Positions 36,989 through 49,328 of a stretch of 64,000 bases of DNA are shown here, piece by piece. The stretch is from Neckera pumila (lineage: Eukaryota; Streptophyta; Bryopsida; Hypnales; Neckeraceae). A model generated the notes under the pieces. The model saw nothing but the letters and a program-made list of their open reading frames with translations, was not told where the DNA came from and did not search any database. Position 1 is the stretch's first letter. The number at the start of each line of letters is the position of its first letter. The translations under genes and the position numbers were made by a program. The stretch is from contig OZ018413.1 of the NCBI GenBank assembly GCA_963969595.1, positions 2,730,501 through 2,794,500 of the forward strand, given 5' to 3'.

Positions 36989-37838
36989 CAACCCTTTTGC
37001 ATGTGAAATGTAATATGACTTCTTAACATTCGGAAGTGTCCTAATTCTCCTGGAATTTTTCACTGTTTTAGTTTGAATTTTGCCCTTGCACGATTCAGAG
37101 GCTAAAAACCTTGTCTCTCAAAACACTTGCGGCTACAAAGATTCGAACAGAGTGAACTCTGTTTTTGAAACTAAAAGCCCTTAATTGATTTCTGACACCC
37201 TCGTATGAGTGGGCTTCTAAGCACAGGGTCAAGTGGTTGAGGAAGGTATACAACAGGTGATTTGCGAGCAATATAACGCCACATGGTACATTCGTGGATA
37301 TGTGAATTAGTACCCTTCGACCGAGAATTTGATCACTTGAAATCATCGGCAAGGGAGCCATCTACTTTGCAGCTCCAGATCCCCTACGCAAGTGTCATGT
37401 TCTGTGTTCTGCAAAGACTGATCTTTGCGAAAGCACAGTGATTAATTATGGATGTGATCGAGCTTTCAATTGGTGGCTGATGCAGTTGTAGCTTCTTTGA
37501 CGTGCTCCCGAAGGAGCGGTGTGATTCATTCCAGGTCTCTATTTTTATGCACCCACTTGAGTTATGTTTGCTATTTTATTAAAAAAAAAATAAGGTGTGA
37601 GATCCATAAATTGTGATGAATTACAAGAATCTTTTACTTGTAGCATGAACATCGTAGCAGTAGGATTCATGCTGTAGTGGTTTGTTAAGATATGGTTGTA
37701 CAAAGAGTAACTTATTAGCCATGTAGGAAGTTAAGATCTTGACATAATACTCTAGAAACGGAGTTCCAACTTTTGTATATTCCTTGCAGCACAAACTTGG
37801 GAGTATTCAAACCTAAGTATATAAGATCTCTTTTTGAA
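36989..37838. repeat. Duplicated segment, copy 1
   Basis: It aligns with 39136-40012 over most of its length: CAACCCTTTTG, GTGTCCTAATTCTCCTGG, GACGTGCTCCCGAAGGAGCG, TGTAGTGGTTTGTT and CAACTTTTGTATATTCC. It starts immediately after the last CAND1-like block, and the other copy starts just after the exon ending at 39113. It seems intronic in both places. No coding frame is shared. Confidence 0.9.
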
Positions 37839-38418
37839 AGTCTTTGAAAATTTTGTGATCTAGTTTGTCTGGCCGTGAGGTAGGTGCACCGAAAACATGC
37901 CCTTGCATTTAATTGTTGCTGCACGATGTTCATGCTCTTTCCGGTATTGCAGAATCTGAGGTCTAAATATAAAACTCTTATTTTTCTCCTATCCATTCGG
38001 CACAAATGCCGATGTCCTAAATTTAGGTATAGAAAATGTTGAATTGGTATAAATGCCGATGTCCTAAATTTAGGTGTAGGAAACTTTGAAGGCCAGTTCG
38101 TCATTTTTGAAAATGGGATTAAAGAAAGGTGATTTGTTCTTTGAAGGTGATGTCCCAAGAAAGTTTTTTTTATTTAAATTGAATGTGTTGGTGTGTCGAG
38201 AAAATTCTAGTTTTTTTTAGTAGTACAACAATAGGTTACTTATGGTGAATGGAGACTTTTCCATTAATTCAGGCTGCTGGCAAAAACATAAGCAAGGTTA
38301 TTCTTTATTACATCCTTAGTATTGTACAATATTTTTGGAAAAGTTATCGAATTTGCGACTGATTTCAGTTTTTGACGTGTGGTAGTCGGTGATGCGTAAT
38401 CTGGAAGTTTGATGGCAG

Positions 38419-39113
38419 CTCTTTGTTGAAGCTCTTTCCAGATTTGGTGACTTGGAGGCAGTGCTTGCCATTTGTGCTGGTGAGTTCTTGTTGTTGAACA
38501 GAAATGGATGTACTGTGCATCACTTCAATAAGATTTTTTGTAGTGTGCATTGATTAGTTGGGGGTGCCCGAGTGCGGGACTTCAACTGCAAGATCCTATT
38601 TTCCGTGTCCTCTTTTTCATTTGCACAATTTTAGCCCCAGATTCTCATAAGAAATTCTAGCTCTCATTTAGAGTTCCAAGTCACAATTGAGACTGCTCCT
38701 TACTGCAGAAAGCAAATTTTGCCCCTATTGAAGATGAGAATCCATGCCAGCCATTTTTCTAAGCAGAGCGCACATGCCTTTGTGCAGATAAAGTAAGATG
38801 GAGGCATTACACAGCTGACGCTGCGAAGGAAGCACACATTGCTAAGGATCTCAAGTCCTTGATATTTCGAAAACTCTCAGTGGAGGTGAGCATCAGCAGG
38901 ATCACAAAGCTCTCCTCCTCCGGTGAGCTGGGAAGCAGCTTTGCCCGGGACGAGTATGAAGCCGGGCAGCCACAGTCCGGCAACAACAGGGTGCAAGTGC
39001 AAGCAGCTTTAGATTTGTTCCACGAAATTAGACGAGACATGGGAAATGACTGCCTTCGAAACTCAAGACTTGGTGTACTTGAACAAGATACTTACATCTT
39101 TTGTAATCAAAAG
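38419..39113 (+). CDS. Two phase-matched exons of an unidentified gene
   Basis: Exon 38419-38479 (LFVEALSRFGDLEAVLAIC) ends GCTG|GTGAGT. Exon 38788-39113 begins after TGTGCAG with AT, so the split codon becomes Asp, and continues KVRWRHYTADAAKE, LKSLIFRKLSVEVSISRI, an ELGSSFARDEYEAGQPQSG segment, VQVQAALDLFHEIRRD and ends before GTATAT. Both boundaries are canonical and the frame has no stop. I do not recognise the protein. It may continue downstream past the duplicated block at 39136 or be a truncated copy, like its CAND1 neighbour. Confidence 0.55.
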
Positions 39114-39135
39114 GTATATGTCATTTCCTCCTTCC

Positions 39136-40012
39136 CAACCCTTTTGGCATGTGTAAAATCTATTATGACTTCTTCACATTTGACAGTGTCCTAATTCTCC
39201 TGGAATATTTCATTGTTTCCGTATGAATTTCGCCCTTGCACGATCCTGAGCCTAAAAACCTCGTCTCTCAAAACACATGCGGCTACAGAGATTCCAACAG
39301 AGTCAACTCTATTTTCGAAACTAAAAGCCCTTGATTGATTTCTGACACCCTTGTATGATCGAGTGGGTTTCTGTGCACAAGGTCAAGTGGTTGAGGGTGG
39401 TATGCAATTGGTAATTTGGGAGCAATATAATGCCACACGGTACATTTGTGGATGTGTGAGCTACCCTTCAACCGAGAATTTGATCGCTTGAAATCATATA
39501 TCAGCGAGGGAGCAGCTGCATCAGCCAGCTACTTTGCAGCTCCAGATCAATCCCCTATGCAAGTGTGCTGTTCAATGTTCTACAAAGACTGATCTTTGCC
39601 AAAGCACAGTGATTTAATTAATTATGGGTGTGATCAAGCGTTCAGTCGGTGGCTGATGCAGCTATAGCTTCTTCGACGTGCTCCCGAAGGAGCGGTGTGA
39701 TTCATTCCAGGTCTCTATTTTAGTACACCCACTTGAATTATATTTGCTATTTTAGTAAAAATGATAAGGTGTGTGATCCATGAATTGTGATGAATTACAA
39801 GAATCTTTCACTTGTAGCATGAACATCGTATCAGTAGGATTCATGTTGTAGTGGTTTGTTGGGGGTATGGCTGTACAAAGATTATCTTATCAGCCATGGT
39901 AGGAAGTTAAGATCTTACTAACTTAATATTCTAGAAACGGAGTTTCAACTTTTGTATATTCCTTTCAGCACAAAGTTGGGAGTATTCAAACCCAAGGATA
40001 TGTCTCTTTTTG
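39136..40012. repeat. Duplicated segment, copy 2
   Basis: The partner of 36989-37838, with substitutions and small indels such as an extra stretch near CAGCTGCATCAGCCAGC. It directly follows the donor of the 38788-39113 exon. Confidence 0.9.
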
Positions 40013-42409
40013 ACATGGTGTTTTAACATGGGTTTGTCAAACTTGTTGATATTCTTTGGTGGTCTGTTCGCAAGAACTAGGTGTCTTCTTGGATTCAATT
40101 GTGAAGAAGCTGAAGAACTTGGTTTTGGTTCAATTCTGAATAGGTGGAAGAAGAGTGAGGTTGTTGAGTGTGTTAAGTTTTAGAGTAGAAATCTATGCAA
40201 ATGGAACATGATTACATTCTTTTGTGAACTGTAATGAAGTAGCACAAGTAGTATTTCCTATGTAATATTGTAGTAGATGTAGAAATACTGAAAACTAGTT
40301 CATATGTATTGTATATGTGGATCCATTCAAAATTTTCTAGATTTGAATAAAGCAACATCTTCTGCATTTGTACATTTACAACTACTTGCAATCTATTCCA
40401 GTTGGACATTTTGAGTGGACAAATCCAGCCCTTTAGTGTATATGAAAGTATTTGAATCTACAACCACAAGACATGTGGGGATGTCAAAATGTACACATTT
40501 GGTACATTTATTTTATTTGTTGCAATTGATTTGCAATATTGAAACATATTATGAACAATACAAATGTAATTGCAAATTGTATATTGCAACAATGCAATAT
40601 CAAATATGAAAAAATATTGTGTTGTATATTGCAACTGTATTGTTATGAATATTACATCTGTATTGTTATTGTACATTTTCAATATTGTATCAATATTGAC
40701 TATTTCAATTGTAAACCATATTGTTTCAATTTGTATTAATATTAGATTGTTAGGCAATTGCAACAATATTGCAACAATATAGTTGCAATTGTCATTTTTT
40801 TCTTGATGTAATACACTATCTAGAAGTGCATGCATGTACAATTATATCAACCCACTTGGAAGTTGGATCCGCAGAGTGCAAATGGATGAATTTTGGTCAC
40901 AGTTTAAACACATAAGAGCCAGCGCCATTCGACCCATCAAAACAGTAAAGCAAATCTTTTATGTATAGGGTAATCACCAAGGTGGAGGGAGTTTTGAAAA
41001 AAAAACAAAAAACTGATGAGAAGGGCAAAGCCCAACAAGGAATACCTATTTTTTAGTTAGAATTCTTGACAACAAGCAGATTGCTCGACGTAAAAACCTT
41101 TTGAGAAATGGATGAAACATGTGATCGATGAATGGAAAATCTGTAATCATCGATTGCACAAATTTCACTCATCAAGGAGGAGATTATGGGAAATAATCTG
41201 CCCACCTTTTGAATGGGACATTTTTTGGCAAGGATTTACTTTATATGGAACCAATACTCAAGAATATTTTTGTTGGAAGTGTTTTTATAAATCATACTAA
41301 ATGGATGTAAAAATAAACATAAATTTAGACATCAAATGATAAAAAAAAAAACTAAATACCACCATTGCAAGGTAAAACATGTTGTCTACATCCAAAAATG
41401 TTAGAACTTGCTATTGACTTGCCAAATTTGCATTTTCATCCAAGTCAACAACAAATTTTGACATAGCCATTGTTTCCTTTACCTTGAATTGGAGGTATTT
41501 AGGGTTGTTTAGATCATCCAGTGTGCAAATTAATCATTTTCATATCTATTTAATTGTAAATTTAAAAAATTCTTTCAATCAAAATATTTTCAAATTTTAA
41601 TTCCATACAAATAAAAAGATTTGCTTTACCATTTCAAGGTTTTGGAGTGGAGACACTCTAAGCTTCTCAGTCTTCAAGGACCTTGAAGATAAAAATGGCT
41701 TCTAAATTTTTATTTATTTCTCTTCAATAAGATCAAAAAAATTATAATTTCATTTTTGGGCAACAAATACTGGGCTCAAGTTAAAGATTTTAAAAATAAC
41801 TTTTGTAGCTCTTTCTACTTCAAGTTATGGTTACCATGAATTTTCAAAGAATGGAGGGTTTTCAAAATGCATTTTCCTATCAAGGTACATTTACAAACCC
41901 TATAAATTCAAAACTTTTAAAATAAGAGCTTGGAAAGTATTCTTCATTGAACAAAATATAATTTGAAGCTATAGTAAGCTTTTCATATTTTTCCGGATGA
42001 TAAAGTATTTATTTTTGTATTTGGAATACCCTAGGAAGAGTCAAGATCCCTGTCAAGAATTAAGTGCATAAAAACTCAAAGCTCACACGGTGACTAGATT
42101 GATTTGTACTGTTAGTGGAGATGCAAAATTAGCATTAAATTTTTTTTGAAAAAATTAGTATAATTAATAATAATATCTTAACATAGACTACTTTAATTAT
42201 TTTACAAATGAGGTAACTTTCAAAAATTAGTGTCACATGCATAAATAGGACAAATCAAATATTCAACAAGGAAGACAAATTTTTTAAATTGTTGATTTGT
42301 AATGCTTTAAATTTTTCAAAAGAAGCAAATGATGGTTGCCCTCAATTAACATTTTTGTATGATAAATTAATATAATTTGTTGTTGCCTTTCAGATGGTGG
42401 GTTCATAGC
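40013..42409. other. AT-rich stretch, no supported gene
   Basis: Apart from the TTGCAATATTG array at 40505-40800, I see no element ends or coding evidence. Frames such as 41112-41300 are unrecognised. Confidence 0.4.
40505..40800. repeat. TTGCAATATTG-rich palindromic array, second copy
   Basis: Repeated ATTGCAACAATATTG, TGCAATATTGAAACA and related words in both orientations, like 24676-25030. Confidence 0.65.
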
Positions 42410-43359
42410 TTAATCCCTAAAGTTCCTTGACTATGTTTTTACCAAAAATGCTCCAAAAAAAATTGTTTCCAAAAAAAAAAAAATGCTCCAAAACTGCCAT
42501 TTTTAGTGACAACTACTAGGTTGTAGAAAAAACATTTTGGAACACATGTAACTGTAGGATCTTATAGTACATTGGTTTGAGAAGATGAGAAAAGAATTTC
42601 AAAAATTTCCACCATGTAGATTGCAAGATATTAGCATTTGAATTGACAAAAATCCTTTTTTTGGCCCTATGAAAAACAGGGTAGATGCTATTCTCAATGT
42701 CACATTTGTTTGAAAAAATTTCCAAAATGGTGGTGCTTCTTTGGATTCATTCTTCAAGGCAATTTGGCTGCATGCTTGAAAATTTTCATTTGGAATAGTA
42801 CAACATGTAGGAATAAAAAAGTACATAGAAAGAAGTAGCGAATGATTCAAAATATTAAATTGTTTAGAATTTAGGTACGGAATTGAAAAATGCCAATCCC
42901 AATTGTTGTAATGTTGTAATAAACAATCTAAATCCTATGATTTTATTTCATTTCCAAAAACATTGTTAATTGAGTTGAAATAAAGGACTTCAAAGTTTAT
43001 TTTAGAGTAGAGGATCCATAATTGCCGGAAAATAAAAACTCCTCACAACTTTCATCTCATTGATCTAAATGGAATGATTTAAAGCTTTCCATGTATATAT
43101 AAATCTTAAAAATTGATTTCAAATTTTTTTTTCTAAGAAAAATTATTTTTTTAATGTGTCTGGACTACTTGATTGAGAAAAAAAATCTAAAATTATAACC
43201 ATATAGTCAAAATTTATGAAACTTGTTGGGTCTTAAAGAAAAACCTCATCTCCATATTGTGTAAAATTTCAAAGAAAAAAATGAAAATTCCATTTGTAGT
43301 GAGCTGCCCAAAATTGCTATCTTGCAAAAACCAACGCAACTTGGTCCTCTAAGGATTAA
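42410..43359. mobile_element. TTAA element 6
   Basis: It starts TTAATCCCTAAAGTTCCTTG and ends CCTCTAAGGATTAA. The interior follows the family order (GCTCCAAAACTGCC, GATCTTATAGTACA, TTGGATTCATTCTTC, GTAGTGAGCTGCCC). Both ends carry the same CCCC to CCCT-type decay. No transposase. Confidence 0.8.
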
Positions 43360-43465
43360 CTTGAAGGCATTTTTTTGTTTTTGAAACAAATGGAAATCCA
43401 TTGCACAAAGAAAATACACAACAACCAAGCCCAAGGGGCTAGACAAAAGGAAAAAGAAAGGAGAC

Positions 43466-44252
43466 TAAGGTAGGATGCTCTAAAAGCGACCATCTTCTTC
43501 AAATCAACCCTACAAAATGGTACTAAATAGATATGAGTTGGTCTTTAAATGGACCACTTTAGTCATTGATTGAATCTACCAAAAAAGTATTCTTTACTGC
43601 AAGAGCCAATCATTGGCTTTAATTTCCTCAAATCACTTTAGAAGTTGTAAGTGGACGCATTTTGGAAGACCTAGGGTCACAAATAGGTAAGGTAGGATGC
43701 TCTAAAAGCGACCATTTAAGGGCTGGTCCGCCTTTTTTGTAGGTTTGCATGATTAGAAATATTCTTCACTCATTTTTCAGAGAAAGAAAAATGGATGAAG
43801 AACGTAATTCAAGTGGTTTCATGTTTTTTGAAGCATTTTTGAATTAGTTATGAATTTCCTAAGATTTTTGTTGTAGGTACCTATTTGTGACCCTAGGTCT
43901 CTCAAAATGCGTCCACTTACAACTTCTAAAGTGATTTGAAGAAATCAAGGCCAATGACTGGCTCTTGCAATAAAGAATACTTTTGGGGGGGATTCAATCA
44001 ATGACTAAAGTGGTCCATTCAAAAACCAACTCATATCTATTCAATACCATTTTGTAGAATTGATTTGAAGAAGCCGATCGCTTTTAGAGCCTCCTACCTT
44101 ACCTACATCATAAAACTTAGGAAATTCATAACTAATTCAAAAATGCTTCAAAAAATATGAAACCACTTCCATTGAAAAATATTTCTATTCATGCAAACCT
44201 ACGAAAAGGCGGACCAGCCCTTAAATGGTTGCTTTTAGAGCATCCAACCTTA
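43466..44252. mobile_element. Interlocked inverted repeats A-B-A'-B', AGGTAGGATGCTC ends
   Basis: Block A (43466-43687) is the reverse complement of A' (43880-44101). Block B (43688-43879) is the reverse complement of B' (44101-44252). A and B each begin TAAGGTAGGATGCTCTAAAA, and A' and B' end with its complement, so all four blocks share one terminus. TA at the ends fits the AGGTA family. The order is interlocked rather than nested. Confidence 0.8.
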
Positions 44253-45125
44253 CACAATAGTACACGGAGCAGGCCCAAGCGTGTTCCAGAGAATGGAGTC
44301 ATCCACTCTGGTGGCAATCACCGGAGATTGCAACTAGATATGTATGAAAAATTTATTTTTTATTTTTCAGAGATGAAAGTACATGTCTTCTTTACTTCAG
44401 AAAAAATTTAGATTTTTTTGTGGAAAATTAAATTTTTGAAGAATTTTGAAGAAAAAGTGAAGAAAAGTTATATTAAATAGAACAATATCTTAAAAAATCT
44501 GAAAATTTCACCATAAGTGTATATCACAATGACAAACATCATAGTGTAAACTCAATTTCCGCGTCATTCTATAATTAGAAAATAATAGACATTGAAAATA
44601 CACCCAATGTTCAAATTGCAATAAAATATGCAATATTAGGATTTTTTTTCAAAATTCAAATTGGAAGTGAAACTAGAGTAGATGACCTTCATTTTGTTAG
44701 CTTGACTCAAACTCAAAAAATATCATTTTTGTGGAGAAATTTCAGATTTAAAGCAAGGAGCAACAACTTCCCAAAATACTCTAAAATAGCATATCTTGTG
44801 ATCTGTTTTTTTTAACAGCTTCTCATTTTCGTGAAGACAAAAATTGGAAAGAGTACAAACTCAATTGGATACTCTTCATAACCCAATTTGAAAGGTCAAC
44901 AAAGAAAAGGAGGATGAAAAAATGCTTTTGAACTCTCTTGACTCAACAGTATTGTCATCGGAATGCCTTGGAATGGCGTCCGCGGCGTTCCAGGGTTAAA
45001 AAATGCCACAAGGCCAACATCCAGCAAGGTGTCCCAAAGGGCCTTAGCCGGAATGGTATCTGTAGGCCAGCGTTCCTGAGCAAACACAGTTTTGTTCCTA
45101 GCTACCAAAGGGACGCTGCTCTAAG

Positions 45126-45356
45126 TTAACCCTTGAAGACGGGCCGGTCACCGTGGAAATCCTCTATTTTGTCACCGTGTGACATCATCTACATTAAAAA
45201 ATTCAAAAGTATCTATTGGAAGTCAAGCTACTATAGATGATCTCCTCTTTTCACAACAAATTGGGAGGATGAATAAGCGCACTTCTGTCCTATTCAATTT
45301 GATTCTCTGTCATCCATCAGCCATAGAATGGCCTCCTCGACATTCAAGGGTTAAGT
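45126..45356. mobile_element. Short TTAA-ended element, ends TTAACCCTTGAA
   Basis: It starts TTAACCCTTGAAGACGGGCC and ends GACATTCAAGGGTTAA. The size is 231 bp. A lone sequence like its right end (GGAATGGCGTCC...CCAGGGTTAA) sits at about 44968-44998, so boundaries may be more complex than one insertion. Confidence 0.5.
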
Positions 45357-45486
45357 ACATTCCATATAGTATGAAATCTATAAAATTGTCTAGGAATGGT
45401 ATCTCCAAAAACACATTGGTGGAAGCTAAATTGTTGACGGGATGAGATCGCAAAGCATGGTGGAGGATAAGCTTAGATTGCACATA

Positions 45487-45758
45487 AGGTAGGTACACCC
45501 AAATGCACCACTGACCTTAAACCGCCATCTATATACTCTGTACATCTCCAAAATCAGTTCTGTACCTATGTGGAAGAAACGCTTTTAGAACCAAACTTTA
45601 TTCCTTCATAACTTTTGCATACAATATCCAAATGCTACATTCTTTGGTGCATTGGAACCTCCTTTCACTTGTCAACAAGACAATATGAATACTTGACCAG
45701 TCTAGAAACAGTAACTAGACACAGTACCAATTTGTGACGGTTTTGGGTGTACCCACCT
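45487..45758. mobile_element. AGGTAGGTACACCC-ended TA-flanked MITE
   Basis: The left end AGGTAGGTACACCCAAA and the right end, reverse-complemented AGGTGGGTACACCCAAAA, are flanked by TA (45485-45486 and 45759-45760). It is 272 bp, without coding capacity, in the same broad TA-targeting group as 17798-18081. Confidence 0.75.
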
Positions 45759-46511
45759 TATTGCCATACCTCGTGTGCTTTTTGGCATTGATAAAACCGC
45801 TGCACGGCAGGGGGGGCTCTTCTTCATAATGGGTGCAGCAGACACATTGAACATCAATCCCTGGGGCCAAGTTTGCCCTTGCCAAGAATTAACAACCACT
45901 GCTGATTGCCAGACTGACCAAATAAGCTTAAATGCAGCTTCTTTTTGTGAGCTTGCTTTGGAAACACGTTAGATCCCCCTGTCCTTTGTGGGCCCAGCAG
46001 GCTAATTTGGGATTCTTGAGGGTAAAACTGAAAAAAAGCCCCCTATATTTGAGCCGTGTCTAGGGATATTTACAAGCCCCCCCCCCTAGCTAGTTTGGGG
46101 CCTCTGATTGCAAATATGAATTCAGATTTTGCAAAAAAAAAAGTTTGTGGCAAATAAAAAATTTCTACGTTTTCCCCAAGGCAAATTCGGCCCACAAGGC
46201 CCACAAGGCCCACAAAAGATGGGAGGATTCAACATCCTACCTCGCTTTGTTCCACACAATTCTCCATCAAAGGTAAGAAGGTTTGGGAAGGGAGCCTAGC
46301 CATTTTGATGGAATGGACCTCTTGAGGCCTTGCTGCTTTGTAAGGGGGTTTGGCGGCCTACTTGTGTCATATAATTCAAAAGTGGGATGTCGTTGCTCCA
46401 ATGCCAATAGGCGGGATCAAACTCTAAGGCCCAAATGATACCAGCGTACAAAAGATAGTGGAATCGGGTTCCCTTTTTCTTGACCTCCAGCAACCGAACC
46501 CTGTAACCCAT

Positions 46512-48235
46512 ACCTGTGTAAACTGACTCGCCGACGATGTGTTGGGGGAATATTAGATGTTACTTGGAGGCATTTTCAAAGTCAAACATTTAATATTCAC
46601 ATAGTACTTGATTTTGAATGTTGTTAAGCTCAATGTAAAAAACCGTTCAATAAATACAATTTTTACTTCAAAAATGCCTCTACAAATGAATAAAATTAGA
46701 ATTATTGTAGCCCTTTGAAAGTAACTTCTTAAATGATAAATATGCATTGTATTTAATTTTTCTACTAACTTTTTTAAATGGAATCTATAAATATTTCAAT
46801 CATACAATACTATTTATCACCATCATTTATCTTTTATAGTAATTGTTATTTTATTATTAATTACTATAAATTTAATTTAAAAATTACGTCAAATATAAAT
46901 GTAATATCTCCGTAGTAGTCTTCAATGCAATGGAAATGTTGGTCCAGATTTACCTAATGTTGTCGTGATGTAAATTGTCCATTAGTTAAAGTAGGCATCT
47001 TTTTATGTTAAAGGTGTGTATTGTTAGGAGTTTATGTTAGCTGTTAGTGGACAAATGGTTGATTAATAGTTAATGTTAGGATTAAAAAGGGTAAGGATAA
47101 CTGGCAGCTCATTTCTTAGAGTTGGGTTGTCTGTTTAGAGATGAGAGTTGGTCTTTTTTCTTTCCATTGATTCTTGGTTTAGAAGTGTGAGATGCATTTA
47201 AAGTGCTAAGATGTAAATTTGAAGGTTTTCATTATTGAAGACCTTTGATATGAAAAAATTTAGATTTGTATTTAGATCAAGTATTGAATCAAGGCAATAT
47301 TTTGGATCTTACTTTTTAATAAGGTGATCACCTAGAATACCAAATGTTAAATCTAGATCACTTATAGAAATGGAGATATGAGGCATTAAAATGAATGTGT
47401 TGGGAATCCCAGACCACCAATAGGAGTGTATTTGGGAGCTTCAATCTTATTGAGTTTTTATGATCTGATTTGCAAAACTTAAAAGATGGGAAATTTCATT
47501 AAAATGGAGGTATTCCAAGTGCCACTTTGAGCGTGTGCCATTTTCACCATCTAGGACAGGTATAGATTTCAAAACGGTCGTTCTGAATAATCTAGGATAG
47601 GTATAGATTAAAACAAAAGTTTTGAACTATTTTCACGCCATTTAAAAAACTATTGCCATTTTAATGAAATTGCCCACAAAGATATATTTCTTTCTTATTA
47701 TTTACCATGTGTCAAAAATTTGGCTAGAATGAACCAAAAACTTACAAGTTTAAGCAACAAAAGACAACCGTGTGTGTGGAAGCCATGACCAAGTGAAAAA
47801 TCAGCAGTGAGGAAATGTCTATCAAAGTTTAATAGTATCTTAGATCGGAATGGAATTTTATACATTAGTATCTAAAAAGTTGATCTACATTGTGGCAAAG
47901 TTTCAAACCATTCAGAAAGAGTGTCCATGAATGAAGCTAGGTTGAAGCCTTGAAGCTAATTATATTGGGTTTTTTATTCTCTTGAGAAGGGACAGAAAGT
48001 CAATAGTAGAGAAATGTCCATCAAAGTTTAATATAATCTTATATCAAGATGAAAATTCACATGTGAATATTTGACTAGTTGATCTATATAGTGACAAAGT
48101 TGCAAGAAATTTGAAGTAATTGTTCATTATTTATGCTAGGTCAAAATTAGTTATTTCAATTTCTAGATTATTTTGATAAAGGTTAAAAAACCAGTAGAGG
48201 AAAATGTCCTCTAAAGTTGGACAATACCTTATACA
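46512..48235. other. AT-rich stretch, no supported gene
   Basis: No coding evidence and no confident element ends. The repeated ATCAAAGTTTAATA-type words between 47815 and 48240 suggest two or three diverged direct repeats of about 190 bp, but I cannot define the unit. Confidence 0.4.
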
Positions 48236-49328
48236 TTAGGGGGTGAATGCAAGAAACACTTAAAGCGTTTTGTCACACCCTAGTTTTTGATTTTTTTTTT
48301 TGGCCATAACTTTTGTGTTTTAGCTCCAAATGACTCAAAATTTATAGGGAAGCTACTCACAACCATTATACACCTTGCCTGATTTTTTGGTAATTTTCAA
48401 AAATAATTTATTGTTCATAAACAGACCCGATAATTTCTCACTGTGGATGATTTAGGGTTTTTTTGCACTTTTTAACCCAAAAAAAACGAATTTTGAGCTG
48501 AAATTTGGAGAGAATGGTCTTCTAGTAGACTTATAGCTACAATCCAAAGGATTTTTAAAAACACTTATTTTTATGTGGTGTACAAGTCCACAAAGAGAGC
48601 TCCTTTTTGCATTTTTTTCCAAAGGGATGAAACATTATTTTGGTGCATTTTTAGTCAAAATTCATCACCAAGAAGTTTTATAAAATGGAAAATTTTTAGA
48701 TTTTATTAGAAAAAAAATCCTATTTTTTACAAATTGAAATGTCAAAAGTGGTATTTTCTTCATCGTTTTTTGGGTGAATTCTATGTCAAAAATTCTGGTG
48801 AAGAAAATACCACTTTTGAAATTTTAATTTGTAAAAAATAGGATTTTTTTCTTTTTAAATCTAAAAGTTTTCCATTTCAAAAAACTTTTTGGTGATAGGC
48901 TTTGGCCAAAAAACGCACCAAAATAATGTTTCATACCTTTGGAAAAAATGTAGAAAGGAGCTCTCTTTGTGGACTTGTACACCACATAAAAATAAGTATT
49001 TTCAAAAATCCTTTAGACAATAGCTATAAGTCTATTAGAAGACCATTCTCTCCAAATTCCAGCTCAAAATTCGTTTTTTTGGACTAATGGGGTGCAAAAC
49101 CCCTAAATCATCCATTGTGAGAAATTATTGGGGCTGTTTAAGAACAATAAATTACTTTTGAAAATTACCAAAAAATTAGGCAAGATGTATAATGGTTATG
49201 AGTAGCTTCCCTATAAATTTTGAGTCATTTGGAGCTAAAACACAAAATTTATGGCCAAAAAAAAAATCAAAAACTAGGATGTGACAAAAAGCAACAAATA
49301 GTACAAGTGTTTCTTGCATTCACTCTAG
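48236..49328. mobile_element. Large near-perfect palindrome (foldback)
   Basis: Arms of about 520 bp mirror each other: GTGAATGCAAGAAACACTT at the left end with AAGTGTTTCTTGCATTCAC at the right, then the GCCATAACTTTTGTGTT, GGGAAGCTACTCAC, GGACTTGTACACCAC and AAGTGGTATTTTCTTC blocks, each present in both arms. The loop (about 48765-48795) is only tens of bases. No transposase frame. Confidence 0.9.

Larger units (their letters stand above)
44896..46511 (-). pseudogene. LINE-like retrotransposon 3' fragment, disrupted
   Basis: Read on the minus strand, 46511-46296 gives GTRFHYLLYAGIIWALEFD and then LNYMTQVGRQ. Next, 45972-45770 gives ARANLAPGIDVQCVCC and THYEEE, which shifts frame at a run of C residues (45810-45816 as G on the plus strand) and resumes PAVQRFYQCQKAHEVWQ. 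Finally 45100-45005 gives ARNKTVFAQERWPTDTIPAKA and LWDTLLDVG. A CxxC...EE...HRFYxCxxAxxVW pattern is typical of the zinc-finger region after plant LINE reverse transcriptases, and the last block fits the usual C-terminal tail. Small elements at 45126-45356 and 45485-45760 interrupt it. Family placement is by motif recall. Confidence 0.5.

Noticed and set aside
40458..40841. 127-codon minus-strand frame through the TTGCAATATTG array
   Set aside because: The translation is a product of the repeat words and has no protein-like pattern.
44968..45356. A tandem pair of complete short TTAA elements
   Set aside because: Only one left end is visible (45126); the sequence at 44968-44998 is a lone right end, so two complete elements cannot be supported.
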